DNA of 64,000 bases, taken from Hyperoplus lanceolatus (Eukaryota; Chordata; Actinopteri; Uranoscopiformes; Ammodytidae). Both the position numbers and the translations under genes were made by a program. Below the pieces are notes generated by a model. The model worked only from the letters and a program-made list of their open reading frames with translations. It searched no databases and was not told the origin of the DNA. Every line of letters begins with the position of its first letter. The first letter of the stretch is position 1. The stretch covers positions 11,663,001 through 11,727,000 of the forward strand of contig CM049413.1 of NCBI GenBank assembly GCA_026929865.2. The letters are read 5' to 3'. Positions 1 to 12,741 of the stretch are shown here, in pieces.

Positions 1-1625
1 TACTTTAACCTCCGTCAAGTATATCTTTTTCTTCCGTGGTATCAGCCTCAGTTATCTCCTGGCATCTCTTTCCTTTCCCCCTTTTCCTCTCCTGTGTTAC
101 ATATCTACCTGCTCTGCTTTTTATTTACACAGCCTCCTGTTATCTCTTCCAACATTTTCTCTATCACTTGCAACAGTTGTAATCTGTATCAAAGATTTTC
201 CACTGGTGTGCAAGTTTTTAACATGTAATGAATGGCTTAAACACCTTTTTAATGTGTGTGCTTGTTTCTGGCAGTTTTCCAAAAAAAATCAATATCTAGA
301 TGTGTGCTAAATTAATTCAAATGCAATGATTTGATTAAAACAAAACACAAAAAAATACATTTATAGGCTGACAGCATCCTTTGATTCTGAGATAAGCCAA
401 GGGCTAGGATACTTTTCTTTAGTAGCATCCCAGTCGCAACCTTTCCTTGACCTCCGCTAACAAGAAAATTTACTTTGACTTTGATGTCAAAAGTCTTGTC
501 TATGATTTTTAGCCAAAAATACAATTAAGGTTAGGACATATGATTCCCCCCAGAGCCGTCAACTTGCTCTTATTGGTTTTCAAAATTGACTTTTACATTA
601 CCAAACCTCTCTTCCACCTTTGTTTCCACTCCCGAGAGGATTCCATGGTAATGCCAGTGTGGTGGGACCCCCAGGTTATGAAATATTACTCAGACAGACC
701 TGGTGTTATGTAATCTTACATAACTGAGGCGGCAGCTCAGCAGGGTCGTGATCAGGGGCTCTGGAGGAGAAGCTATATGGGTCTGCTTATGGTATGAACT
801 CACTGGCAGGGTCAACACACTCTGGGCCTTAAAGGGAAAGAGGCCCCAGCTGCATAAAGATACTGCAGTATTCACACATATGGACTTAAGTGCCTGTCAC
901 CTAAGGGCTGAGGAAATGGAATAACCTCCCCTATAGTAAGAATAGTTTGCTTCCGGCTGTTTGCTTTATTTATTTATGTTATGTTAATTTCTTCATATAT
1001 CTTGATAAAGATGGAAGTCCTTCATTAACTTAAAAGTATTAATTCTTATCTTATTGAATTCAACCTAAAATCTATCTACTCAGGTGTTTGCTTAAAACCA
1101 ACCTTTTAAGATAGCCTTTGCAAAACTAGCACATACTGTATCTGACTATATTATATCTGTAACATCACTCTTAAGGACTGTACGTTACAAATATTCCGCT
1201 ACTACAGTCCACTGCCACGACCCTCAATTTTCTTCCCGCTCTGTGTTTCTCATTCATAATTAACGACATTCAACCGCAGCATACATTAATGGATCGAACA
1301 GACCTCAGGAATTCCCATGCAAGCTGCCATTGTGTATAGAAGGTTTGAATTTGTGTTTTCCCAGCTAGAAACCGACAAGCGGACTAGTGCCATTACAACA
1401 TCCTAACAGGCCTGGTCTGAAATACAAAAAGTCCAATGAAATGTTTGCAAGAGGAGTGTTATTAATGTAGGATTAAAAATATCTTGAAATTATAGATACT
1501 AAAATACTAATCTGATTTAATTAAATAATAATATGGTCAAAGATACAGTGAGTTACATAAATCATATCACTAAATCATGTTTCTGTAATTGTGATTCAAA
1601 TAATGTAAATGTTTCTGTTTTTCAG

Positions 1626-1671
1626 GTTGAGACAACCTGCACTTTTTCATTGAAGATGTGATTTTTATCAG
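1626..1671 (+). other. Candidate orphan 46-bp exon
   Basis: Flanked by a strong acceptor (TTTCTGTTTTTCAG) and a strong donor (ATCAG|GTAAGG). All three frames carry stops or are very short, so it would be UTR or non-coding RNA. No parent gene is recognised. Confidence 0.25.
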
Positions 1672-2837
1672 GTAAGGAAACATTTACTGTATATTTATTT
1701 AATTCAGAAAGGGTCCAGAATCTTAACCAACAGATCCAGTTAATCACCAAAGAGAGACTATAGATTTATTTAAAACCAAGAGCTTTCCTGACTAGATGTT
1801 TGCTTAATGGCACTCTGCAATAAGGAACACTTGGTCAGCCATTTTAGTCTGTGGTCCGATCGAAATGTCGATGCACCATCAGAATAATTGAATTACTCTC
1901 TCCAGAGTCATTCTGTCGTGATAAACCTCGCAGATATGTGCTAACTGTGGGACTACTTGAAAGCAGCACGCAGACAATGGTACATTTTGCTGGCATGCCT
2001 TTTTGACTCAGTTTTGGCTGGGACTTATCTTAGTAAGCAACAAGTGGAAGGGTCATCTGTTGGTCACGTTCCGATTATCAGATGCCGTCGAAAAGTGAGA
2101 GAGCGCGGGTATAAAGAACGGCCTGTGGTCTAGCCTTGAAGCTAGCTTTGGAGATGCCTCACATTACATTTTTGTCTTTGTGCTGATGTCACCCCCATGC
2201 CCCCAGTCCAGCAGCAGGAGAATAAGAGCTACATTCTGCCTCTGCTACACAATAGAGCCCTTCTTGCCGTGATATTTTCACAATGTGTTTTTGCAGGGCC
2301 CTACACACATAAGCGCACATTCTCTCTGCGGGCGGCACAGAGTAGTTGATTCAGGGCCGGTCGAGCTGTGCACTTAACCTGATATTTCCATTCTTGTTGA
2401 GGGTGTTTGCTCAAAGATTTGAAGCAGTTTGCTTTCACTGTCAGAAAGTGCTTTGTACATACACTGCAGGTAATTTCTTACATTTCCAGTTTAATTTGCA
2501 GCACCCACTCAAAAAGTGAGATATTAGTGCTGGTTTATAGACTACGTAGGGTTTGTGTCATGTTGAATTTGTTAATATAATAAGTGATATTTGTCATGGG
2601 TCTGTGACCGAGAAGCCATGTGCTCCACTGCAGTACAGTATGGTGGTGTGGCATGGGTTAACGTCTAAGGACCGGAGGAATGTGTCTGGGTCGACAGGGA
2701 GAATTCCTCAGTCCTGCGCGACTAGGTCACTGCACTGACAAGAGTCTACCACCTATTTTAGCATGCGCACTGCCGCCCTGCGCCGCTGTCTCATCGACCC
2801 TCCTCTCTCTTTTCTAATTCCGCCTGACTCTTTCTCT

Positions 2838-2843
<6 letters not shown>

Positions 2844-2892
<49 letters not shown>
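2844..2892. repeat. (TC)n microsatellite
   Basis: Near-perfect TC/CT dinucleotide run inside a longer pyrimidine-rich stretch. The Arg/Glu-rich frame read from it is an artefact. Confidence 0.95.
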
Positions 2893-2895
<3 letters not shown>

Positions 2896-5642
2896 TTCCT
2901 TTGTCTTTCCTTCTTTCTCTTCCACTCTCTTCCTTTACATAATTTATTTTTTTTCTTCTTCTGCTGGTTCTTTGTCTGTCTCTGTCTCTCTCTCGTGTCT
3001 GTTGTAGTTAATCTGTCCGTCGGTCTTTTGGTCACACGGTCTACTTTGCTGTCTTACTTTACCTAATGTTTTCTGTCTCAAAATTTTCCCCGTGTGCTAT
3101 CTACTAAGAGTCTGCAACTATTCATGCCTTTAGGTATTTATACTTCAAACGTCATTATTCTGTTGTTGTCGTCTCCAAACATTCAACCTTCAAATCTTTT
3201 TTTGCATCGAGTCTGTCTCTCCCTGTCCGTCTTCTTCCGTGGCACATTGAGTTCAGTGCTGCAGGTGCTTGCAAGAGGACACTGCAGGAGTGCAGGGGAG
3301 TGATACAAAAAAGACATAGACATATACATTCTCTGTATGCTTGTGAATATGAAACTGGCATGCATGTTATTAATGCAGTACTCTAACATGCATATGGTGC
3401 CTGGTGGTGCTGGTCATGTATGATTTATGTGGTACGTTCCCACACACAGGCCGAGGGCTTTCATACCAGCTATCTGTATTCCTGTGTGAAGGAGTTTGCT
3501 GAGTCTCACCTCTTCATTGGCTGACAGCGGAGGTGAGAGACAGACCCCCAGGTACATCACTGTTTTCGCTGATGGCAGATGTGGCAACTTGACACAGTCT
3601 GAACCTCGCACACATGCTCGCTGAATGAAAGCACATTTCTTGCTCCTTCTTTTTCATAGATGTAGGCTTTGAACAGTCTTATCGGTAGTGCAGTTGGATA
3701 TGTGTAGCTACATCTGGAGATTCTCTTGTACTCATTTACACTACATCCATATTCTTCAGAATTAATTGTGGAATATTCTGCTCATATTTATTGTTTCACT
3801 TAACGTGGGCGACAGACGTTCATGGTTTTCCACATTAGGATATTATAACGATCGGTAGAATATTCAAAAAACAAATTAAAAGTATTTGTCATACACTGCT
3901 CTCTGATTGACAACATGCCACAGTGTCTTATTTATTAAATTTTCTTCTTTCTACTTTTCTTTTATTCATGATAAACAATTCACGTTATGTCGTCTTGTAG
4001 TTGTCACAACTAGCCATCAGACACTCACACCCATTATACCAAAGTTATTTCTAAGATCGAAGCTGGAGCTGGTGACGATTGTGAATTCTAGTTTGTCAGA
4101 TGATAGAATATATATAAATACATTTACAGTATACCGTATATGAAAATAATCATTAGTTGCAGAGCTAAGAATACATGTAGAAAAGTAATTCTGGCTTATG
4201 ATTGACAGCATACCAGACCAAACTGAACTGGCCAAAGTCATAGCTTGTTATAAAGCATTGATATTTGTGCATACTACACAAACATTATTGTAATCTAATC
4301 TTAACTATGTGTGAGTCGGAACAATTTAAGGTTACAAAAATCGCCAGATTGGATTCACAGATATTTGTTGATGTTTTTTAATTTGTGTTTTTCCGGCCCG
4401 CCACCATGCAACTAAAGCCCGGGCAGTTTCAGACATAGAGGGTAAGTGAGACGTGAGTAATAGCAGTGACTGATGATGTCACAGACAGCATCACGTCGCT
4501 TCAGCTGCCCCCCTGACCTGGCTTTAGGATGGCGGCAGCAGTGCGCAAGCACCCGTGGGTAACACACGCCAATGCACATTAGAGGCAGGGAGATGGAGAG
4601 AGGCAGGGATGGATCGCACAGAACACAGCTCAGGGGGACAGAGTGAGAGACAAAGAAAGACAGAGGTAGAGAAAATTAAAGAGAGAGAGGGGAGGCTGTC
4701 AGATTACAGAGGGGAGAGACGAAGAAACGCTTAGAGACATGGTGACGTTCGCCTCTCCAAGCCTTTTTTTTAGTCTGGTTGGAGTTGATGTTCTACATCA
4801 CTGCCTCAGGTATCACACACTGTCTCTCTTTTTTTCTGTCTCTTTCAGTTTGGTTTCCTCTATCCTATACAATTAGTTTAAATACAAAATCAGTCTTAGC
4901 ATGAAAAGAGAAAAATATTTTGATTATCAATGAATGGTTTCAGTGATAAAACATGCCACACATTTGCATTCCTCAAACAAAAGATATTCAGTTGTCCATG
5001 AAATCTCCTATGCTTTGCACAGTTGATCAGACAAACATTTGAAGGCATCATCTTCAGCTCGTGAGGCGAATTTTTCAGTTCTACATACGATTTCTCTGTT
5101 TCTTTCCCTCTTTCTAATGTTGTTTTTTGGACTGTAGACAAACACACATACATACATTTCACAATTTATCAGCATGTCTTATCTCTATCTTTCTTTCTCT
5201 ATGTCTTATCTCTTTTCTTTTTTTAAACTCAATAATGTCTCAATAGATTAAATCATAGTCTTTTTCTGAAATCAGAATACTGAGAAGACTTTAAAAGAAT
5301 GGAAAACATGGTTCAGTATTCCTCCTCTTCTCTCTGTCTGTATAAATCACTGCTATAGGGAAGAGGGGCTGCTACACTAGTCTCTGTCTGCAGCGCTATA
5401 CAAGTAGGCATCATTTTATGATTTGTGGCAAACTAAGCTGAACGATTAGATGACAGACAGCTTTATTTTTTTTAGCTAGTTAAAGCAGCTACGAGTAACA
5501 TTTAAATATCTTTTAAACAGCCCCATGTTTCCTCTGATAATCATAAATTACCTTTAACAGCAAACAAGACCATCAGTGCAAAGAAAGACGTTTTTATATA
5601 GTTTTTATTACTGCGTTTGGTCTGGTCGCACACCCAGTCCGA

Positions 5643-5785
5643 TTTTCGGTTCGCTCGTAATCTTTCAGCTCCGTGAGAGAGAGTAGTTAGGTAACACTGC
5701 TGCATCAACTCATTGTAATCAGGTGTATGTGGCACTGACTGGCATTAGTTGATGCAGTGTCACTAACCACTCTCACGGAGCCGAA
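5643..5785. repeat. Imperfect fold-back (inverted repeat)
   Basis: The left arm includes CAGCTCCGTGAGAG and ACTGCTGCATCAACT; the right arm has AGTTGATGCAGTG and CTCTCACGGAGC. The loop is about 37 bases. Likely a MITE relic. Confidence 0.5.
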
Positions 5786-6159
5786 AAGAGTCCGTGCCCT
5801 CACACTTTCAACACACGGACATGCACTATATTGCGCCCTTCTCAGTTGACAATGGCATGCCTGGCACGAGCTAGAAAACAGCTTTGCGACAGCGGGCGTC
5901 GTAAAAATACTACCGCTTTCGTCCACAGGGGCCGCCAACGGACCATGTTACTCGTAGTGGGTTTAACTGCTGTGTGAGCGTGCTGTGCTTCTCTGGACCG
6001 ACAGAATTAAACAGATTAAAATATCACGTTGAATGCAGGTTGAACAGGTATAGCCTACTCACCCTAACGTTATTAGCGTATTTCACCGAAACGCTCGTCC
6101 ACCGTGAGTGATCCACCTGTGAGTGCATGTTTTTGTTTGTATTTGTGCACCGGCAATGA

Positions 6160-6160
<1 letters not shown>

Positions 6161-6237
<77 letters not shown>
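6161..6237. repeat. (AC)n microsatellite
   Basis: Uninterrupted AC run of about 38 units. Confidence 0.97.
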
Positions 6238-6241
<4 letters not shown>

Positions 6242-7280
6242 AGGTGGATTAGTAGCCGGCTGGAAAAGATTTAATGTAGGCTACGGCCATTCGGTTGGCG
6301 GCCGGCGCTTACGGAAAACACTGCTATTCAGACCATAGTTTAAAAGGTGAAATGAGAGAGGCTATTTAATTTGATCTGATGGGTCTCCAAATATATACAG
6401 TGAACAACATTATAATAACTGTCAAATAAAAAAAAAAATCAATGTGCCCACTACCATTCACAATTTTCTTTCAAGGCCAACTATTGAACTCTGGGGAAAC
6501 CAACGTCATGTATCCTCTTCAAGAAAGCAATGGTGCTTATAGATTATAGTTTTGTCTCTTAACAGCTTCAGAAAGTCTGCTTTCAAAGCTAAACGAGGCA
6601 TTTATCATTGAAATCCTTCTCCAGAACCGAGGAACCTTGAGCTGGAAGTGGAGAGTGCCCGTGCAGAAGCACTCAGCACCCATTTGTTTGTTTTCACCAC
6701 TATCACTTCAAAGTCTCATTCAATTCCAGCTCCCAAGTGGCTCTTGGTTCTTTGATCTCACTGCCGAAAGATGAGCAGATACTGAATGCCAAGCAATCCT
6801 GTTTCCAATTTCAAGGCGATTCTCCGAAGCAAAATAAACTCAAATATTTTTTCAGCATAGGAGGAATCACTGCTCTGGTATGATTTATCTCACCTATAAA
6901 TATATTCTGATAAATGAAACTGAAATGATTAATGATATAACATACAGTAAATGTAGCAAAAACTGTAAACCAACGCAATCATTATAAATACCACAATTAT
7001 CATGAAGTTATTATTCTTCCCTGAGTCATTCTGTCTTGATTAACCTTGCGGACATGTGTTAAGAGCATTATATGGATACTGCTGAAATCCATTGCTTATG
7101 TTTTGCTCGTCTTTTTTATACAGTCAAAATAATAATTTCAGTCATAGAAATATGATATTTTATCATATCTCTGGTGATTTCTCGATCACAGTCAGACAAA
7201 TTTAGTCAACTAGTATATCATATGAGAACTGAGAACCTAACATGTTCTGTTGTTAGACAGGAATGTAGCTTAACTTTAGA

Positions 7281-7490
7281 GCTGAAACAATTAGTTAATT
7301 ACTCAGTAAATGTATACTATGCAAGATAAACAAGTAATCATTTCAGTCACTTACGAGCAAACTGCCAGACATTCTCTGGTTCAACTTTCTCAAACTTGAT
7401 GACTCTCTGCTTTTCTCTGTTTTTGTATTTTTGTAAACTGAGTATCTTGGATTTTAGACTGTTGGTCAGACAAAAAATACCTTAAAAAAG
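7281..7490 (-). repeat. Degraded copy of the same interspersed repeat
   Basis: On the minus strand it reads TTTTTTGTCTGACCAACAGTC, TACTCAGTTTAC-like blocks and ends in an AATTGTTTCAGCT terminus, in the order expected for the family at 62130-62285. Confidence 0.45.
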
Positions 7491-7777
7491 GCATTTTTCA
7501 TTATTAAGTCTGTCCCACTCCCAGTCTTAACTTCTTACATCCCTGCAGGTTTGTAAATGTCAAGCTCCTTCCGGGAGTTTAAGTTGAAAGGTCAGAATTA
7601 AATCCGCACATATTTTTTAATCTTCTGGTGAGAAGGAAATGTGTTATTAAGTCTTGGAATAGCAGTAGAAAGGGTCAAAGCTCAACATGGCTGCTGTGCT
7701 CAGACAGTGGCAGATGTTCCTGTTGTGACATCTGAGATCAAGGTTTGTTTATTTACAGCCACGACCCTCTCGCCTCT

Positions 7778-8395
7778 AGCCTGGTCCAACCAGACCATTG
7801 TACTTCATTTCATTTGTACAGAAGGTCTGGAACTGCTCTATTTGGCAAACGTTCACTCACTTGGAGGCGGGTGTCTGTTGAAGTTTAAAACTATTGAATC
7901 TGCCCAGTGCCACTCTGGATCAGCCAACCAATCGCATAACGTTTGGTCGGGACTAATGTCATGAGCCGGCTTCTGATGGGGCGTTCCAGTTGTACTGGAA
8001 ACTCGGAAATCTCCGACTTCATTACATATTGTAGTCTATGGATCTACCGGTACCTGGCAACGGTAACGTGCTAGAGCCTAATGTTTAGTTGTTTGGACGA
8101 GAAAGGTTGTAGGCGTCCATACTTTCGCGAGCAGATGCACTGGAACACAGACAGGTCGGAACTCGAAACTACCAAGTCGGAAATCTCCGAGTTCCGAGCA
8201 CAAAGGAACGCAGCATTCAACTCAAACTGGAGCGAGACTTCAACGTCATCGTTCTCAGCCACTTCCTCTGTTCGCTGATTGGACACTCAGAAATTTGTTC
8301 AAGCAAAATCCCACTAATACGCCCCATACCCAGAATGACTACTGAAGGAAAAATTAAATTTTGGCGGAAGTAGGTGGGCGGGCGGAGCCAGGCTA
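7778..8395. mobile_element. TIR element (TAGCCTGG ends) with 9-bp target duplication
   Basis: Ends are TAGCCTGG and CCAGGCTA, flanked on both sides by the direct repeat TCTCGCCTC (7769-7777 and 8396-8404). Length 618 bp. No transposase is encoded; small open frames inside are incidental. Superfamily is uncertain. Confidence 0.7.
7981..8211. mobile_element. Inner inverted-repeat MITE-like segment
   Basis: Starts GCGTTCC and ends GGAACGC, with internal inverted blocks around CTCGGAAATCTCCGAC. It lies wholly inside the 618-bp element. Target duplication not clear, so it may be a nested insertion or an internal palindrome of the host element. Confidence 0.45.
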
Positions 8396-11191
8396 TCTCG
8401 CCTCAGTATCTACAACAAAATAATTTTTTGGAAGAGTGGATTGAAAAAACGGATATACTAGATGAAAATTATTATACTTTTTAGGCATCATTATGTAAAC
8501 TAGCTATTAAAGGACAACACAGTAAAACAAAGAGAACAAATGTGTCACTTTATTTAACCAGAAAAGGGTCTCTGAGTGATTAAATAGAGATTTGATAAAA
8601 AAGGAGCACTATTCACTACTGCTTTCCTCTAAAACAGATCACCACTAGTGATGCAGGAATCCCTCCAGTGCACCGCTGCTCACGTTTCTATACCTCACTT
8701 TACCGTCCATTTTAACCATCAATGACCTCAAAGCACTGAGGTTTTGGCTGTAGAAATGTGTGGTGTTTCCCAAGTGTACAGTTAGTAGCTTTATTGTTGG
8801 TATCACCCTCCGCCATTCCTCTTTCTCCTCCTCCTCTCTGGTGCATCACCCCACTCACTCGCTTTCAGTCTCCTTCTCTCTCCTTCACTCCCTGGCTTAA
8901 TATTGATCTGAATTCATTTGTTTCCTATTGATCTGCCACTCCACCCTCTGCCGCATTGAACAAACAAAAGGACACACACCGTGCGCACACAAGCCTTGTA
9001 CACATAGTTGCACACTTGCAGCACATGCACGTCTCGTACAGGCCTCACACAAATACGCAAAGAAAAAAAAAGATACGATTGTTCATTTAGAAAACCAGTT
9101 AGACGTAAATACTTATACTCTACTGATTTCAAGGTTAATATTCACACACACACTGCAGTCACGCACTGCCCATCTGAGAGATTTCAGAGGATGAAAACAT
9201 GATGGTTAGCACAAACATCAGACAAGCTAATGACATACAATGGAACATCGAGTCCATATTGATCCAACACCGTAGTAAGAGGAAAACACAGACAGTCTAG
9301 GGCTTTGCACCAGCAGGTGACACAATTACAGCTGCAGTTCATTTCTCAGGTTTGCTGAATTGTAATCTGACTCATTAGTACAATAAATGAGAATAAATTA
9401 TGTTTGGTGGCCAAGGTGGCAATAATTATGTATTTTTCAAGTAACTTTCATAGGCTTAGAGTAAAATCATCAATTTAAGGCAAGTCAAGTTAGATGCTGC
9501 ACCATGTTCATTGATGGGTTTTCCAAACACTGCATCATAAGGAATACAGAAGAATGTACAAATGGGATACACAGCATTAATATCCCAGAGGAAAAACTGC
9601 AAAAATCAGAAATTACGGAAATGAGTCTACGACCCACTTACAATGATCAGTGCCCAATTAAATGATCTAATGTCACAAATCTAATGGCCACCTCACAGTG
9701 TTTCAGTTGGAAGAGTTAGCATTGTAGTCTGCTGAAGGTTTGGCCAGGTTAAACTTTTTTGCCAGAAAACTCTGCGTTTCTTTGTCTTAGCCCCCTGACA
9801 CCCCTGCTACGTCACCATATTGGCCTCAACATGAATGAGGTTGCCGCCTTTTTTTACAGAGTTCTAAAGTAATCTTGGTCTATCAATCATTTCCAACTTC
9901 TATATCCTGTATGCAGAGTGAGGCCCTTCTAAAGCCATATTTCATTTAAAATTGGTACATAGCTGTAGTTTTTAGCAAATTATGCTGACAGAAGAGCAAA
10001 TAATGTGTTTATGAATATTTAGGCCACTAAAATGGTCTATGTTTGGTTGGCTCACAATAAACTGAAGTTTTCACAATCATGGTAATGAAGGAACATGTCA
10101 CCAAGAGCACCAGTGTTGCTCATTGATGTTTATTAATAGCTTTCAGACAACAATGGAGAACTTTTCTCCACAAGGATAACATTTATTAGCCTTAAGCTTC
10201 AACATAAATACTTTAAGTATGCATAAAGCTCAATTTGAGGATGTTTTTGGCCTTCTAAATAATTATCACCATCTTTATCCTCAAAGGCTCAATGATAAAT
10301 TTAGTTATCAAATCCAAATTTTTGGATGGTGGCATCAAGTTGCCATGACGCCAGACTGTTTTCCCTGCCCTCTGACCTCCTTTCAGGACATGCTGTGCTC
10401 AGTCAGACTTCATCTCCGGCAATGCATTAAGTTCAAAGGGCCTGAGGGAAGAGGCTGTGTTCCCTATCAGTTATGTTAGATAAGATGCATCACAGGCAAT
10501 AATAGCTCTCCTTAAGTGCACAAAGGCAGGCTGGAACACAGACCCATATACAGTATATATGTACACATGTGGGAATTAATGAGAACACACTCAAGTAGCA
10601 CATCTCAATCTCTGTTGTCTTTCATTGTGTTGCAGTGTCATAATTATTGCATGTGTTTGGCTCACTGCTGTTTAATTTATGATGTCGGATTGTATTTTCC
10701 ATCTTTATTAATGTATTATTTATCACTGACTTTAACTGTCTCAGCTGTAGATTTTCGTATCACGCTTCATTCATGCTTTGTTGATGACACAGTATCCATT
10801 CTCACCATTATCACCCACTTTGTTAATCCATTTCATACTGTGCACACAATGTTTGAAGCCTCCTCCAACATAAATGCTTGCATTTCTATTATGTCCTTTG
10901 TTCTGCTGAGTGCTTCATCTCTAATCAGGGATTGGTCCATTATGATTTAATTATCGCATATAGTATAGTATATATTATTCTTTCATGATTGAGTCAAGGG
11001 TGGTTTTTGCTGAAAACAGCAGTACTACTAGACTATTTGGCCTGGATAAAAGCCCAGATAAGGTTGTGTCTGGGTGGCTGACATTTTTCTTTATTTACCT
11101 ATCCCAACTTCATGGCTCCCCATGTTTATTGATGTTCCCCTTCCTATCCTGTGGTATGCTAATAATCTGCATGATGCTCTGTTGATTTCAG

Positions 11192-11272
11192 GAATGCCGC
11201 GGTCAACCATGGAAGCTCCCCAGTGAGAAGAGATCCATTGGAAAAACCCTCAATCTAGATCCTGGTTGTGAG
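11192..11272 (+). other. Candidate orphan 81-bp exon
   Basis: Acceptor TTGATTTCAG and donor GAG|GTAAAT. One frame is open for exactly 27 codons (begins ECRGQPWKLPSEKR). The peptide is not recognised. Could be a non-coding transcript exon or chance. Confidence 0.25.
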
Positions 11273-12004
11273 GTAAATGCTTTGGCAACATCTGTTTCTT
11301 CCCTTTTATACCAACAAAGACTCTTTGAATTTGGCTAAAAAGGAAAAAGAGAGCATATAGATTGAGATCAGAGCTAGTCATGGAGAATGTCTGCTCAAAG
11401 TATACAGAGAGACAGTCTAATTTATATGTCTCTAAGGTTATATTTCTTCTATGAAAATCTCGCTCTGTCCCCTCTATTTTCTTTCATTTCAACTTTCTTT
11501 ATCAACCACAAATTTGTTCTCATGTTCGATGCATGTTGAAGCGAGATTGTTATATGTGCTCCGCTATGAACAGACATCTTCACAACTGTTAACAATACAT
11601 TCTGTTGAAAGAAGACTCAATCAGAGCGCAATCATATGTGTTTTTCAACATAATGGCTAATGTATTCTCACATAACTGCTTGCATGATTATGATTTGTCT
11701 CTCTTTTCCTACTCTTTATCAAACACTCACTCAACCAAAAAAAAACATTAGAGTGTACTAGATATGCCAAAAGAGAGTTAAACCAGCAATACAAAAAACA
11801 CATTTAAAATGGTAAATATAGTTAATATTATTTAAAGTAATTACATTTTGTTCGCATATGAAAGTGCTCATTATGGAATAATAACATCAAAATGTTACTA
11901 CACTTTTTTTAAACCCTACATATGCTGTGCTCTTTGTGAATAGTGAAAATTTGTTAACACACGCACACATTTAAACACATTTTAAACAAATATATATATA
12001 ACAA

Positions 12005-12005
<1 letters not shown>

Positions 12006-12059
<54 letters not shown>
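12006..12059. repeat. (AC)n microsatellite
   Basis: Uninterrupted AC run of 27 units. Confidence 0.97.
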
Positions 12060-12061
<2 letters not shown>

Positions 12062-12697
12062 GCCCACACTACCCAATAGCCATTGACAACAGTGCCGTAG
12101 CAACCATTGGGCATCATGCCAAGCCACTGAGGTTGCCTGGTAGTGTGTTCCCATGGTTACATTTTCTGCCTTTGTAAATAAGGTACACAGAAATAGAAAA
12201 GGGGGGGTTTGGGAGAAATTGCACCACAGAATCTCATTCTATCTTGAGATAGCTAATAATTTATGGTTTGTGAGAGGCAGATACTTATTCTGGCCCTGGC
12301 AACTGAAGAGTTGCATTAGCATCGATGGGGAACTAAGGTCCCAGTCCTTGCTGCATAGAGTTAGATCCAATTTTGAGGGGAACACAGTTGAAGCATGCTC
12401 TTAGTCTTAGTACACCAGTCTCTGAATGACTTTTTTCTCATAAATAGATTTGGTAGTGTGACGATCACACTCTTCAGTAGGCTCTGGTAAAGTAAAAAGG
12501 GAATGGTGTTATATATTGGTGTTGGAGAATATTTTAATTATTATCTAATTTGTGTATTCAAATATTTCCTTGTTTATCCTTATAATTGGGTTTTTCTCAT
12601 CAAATAGTCACTCTTAGTTTAACTTTCTTCTACCTTGAATGTCATTTGTTAAGAAATTATTGTTTATCAAAAGGTTGTGTGCCCCTTTGTAAAATCA

Positions 12698-12741
12698 AGT
12701 GGACCATCAGCGGTCCTTGGCCTAGAGTTTGAGAACCGCTG
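12698..12741. mobile_element. hAT-like element end fragment
   Basis: On the minus strand this begins CAGCGGTTCTCAAACTCTAG, resembling the CAGnGGTTCTCAAA ends of hAT (Charlie-like) elements. The partner end is not seen. Confidence 0.35.

Larger units (their letters stand above)
1672..7777. other. Gene-free stretch
   Basis: Apart from the microsatellites and fold-back listed, nothing coding is seen. A purine-rich block lies at 4590-4730. A 10-codon frame with a good initiation context (GCCACCATG, 4405) ends just before a GTAAGT donor at 4441; its significance is unknown. Confidence 0.5.

Noticed and set aside
7641-7964. A 107-codon plus-strand frame
   Set aside because: Starts in unique sequence and runs into the 618-bp TIR element; no family motif.
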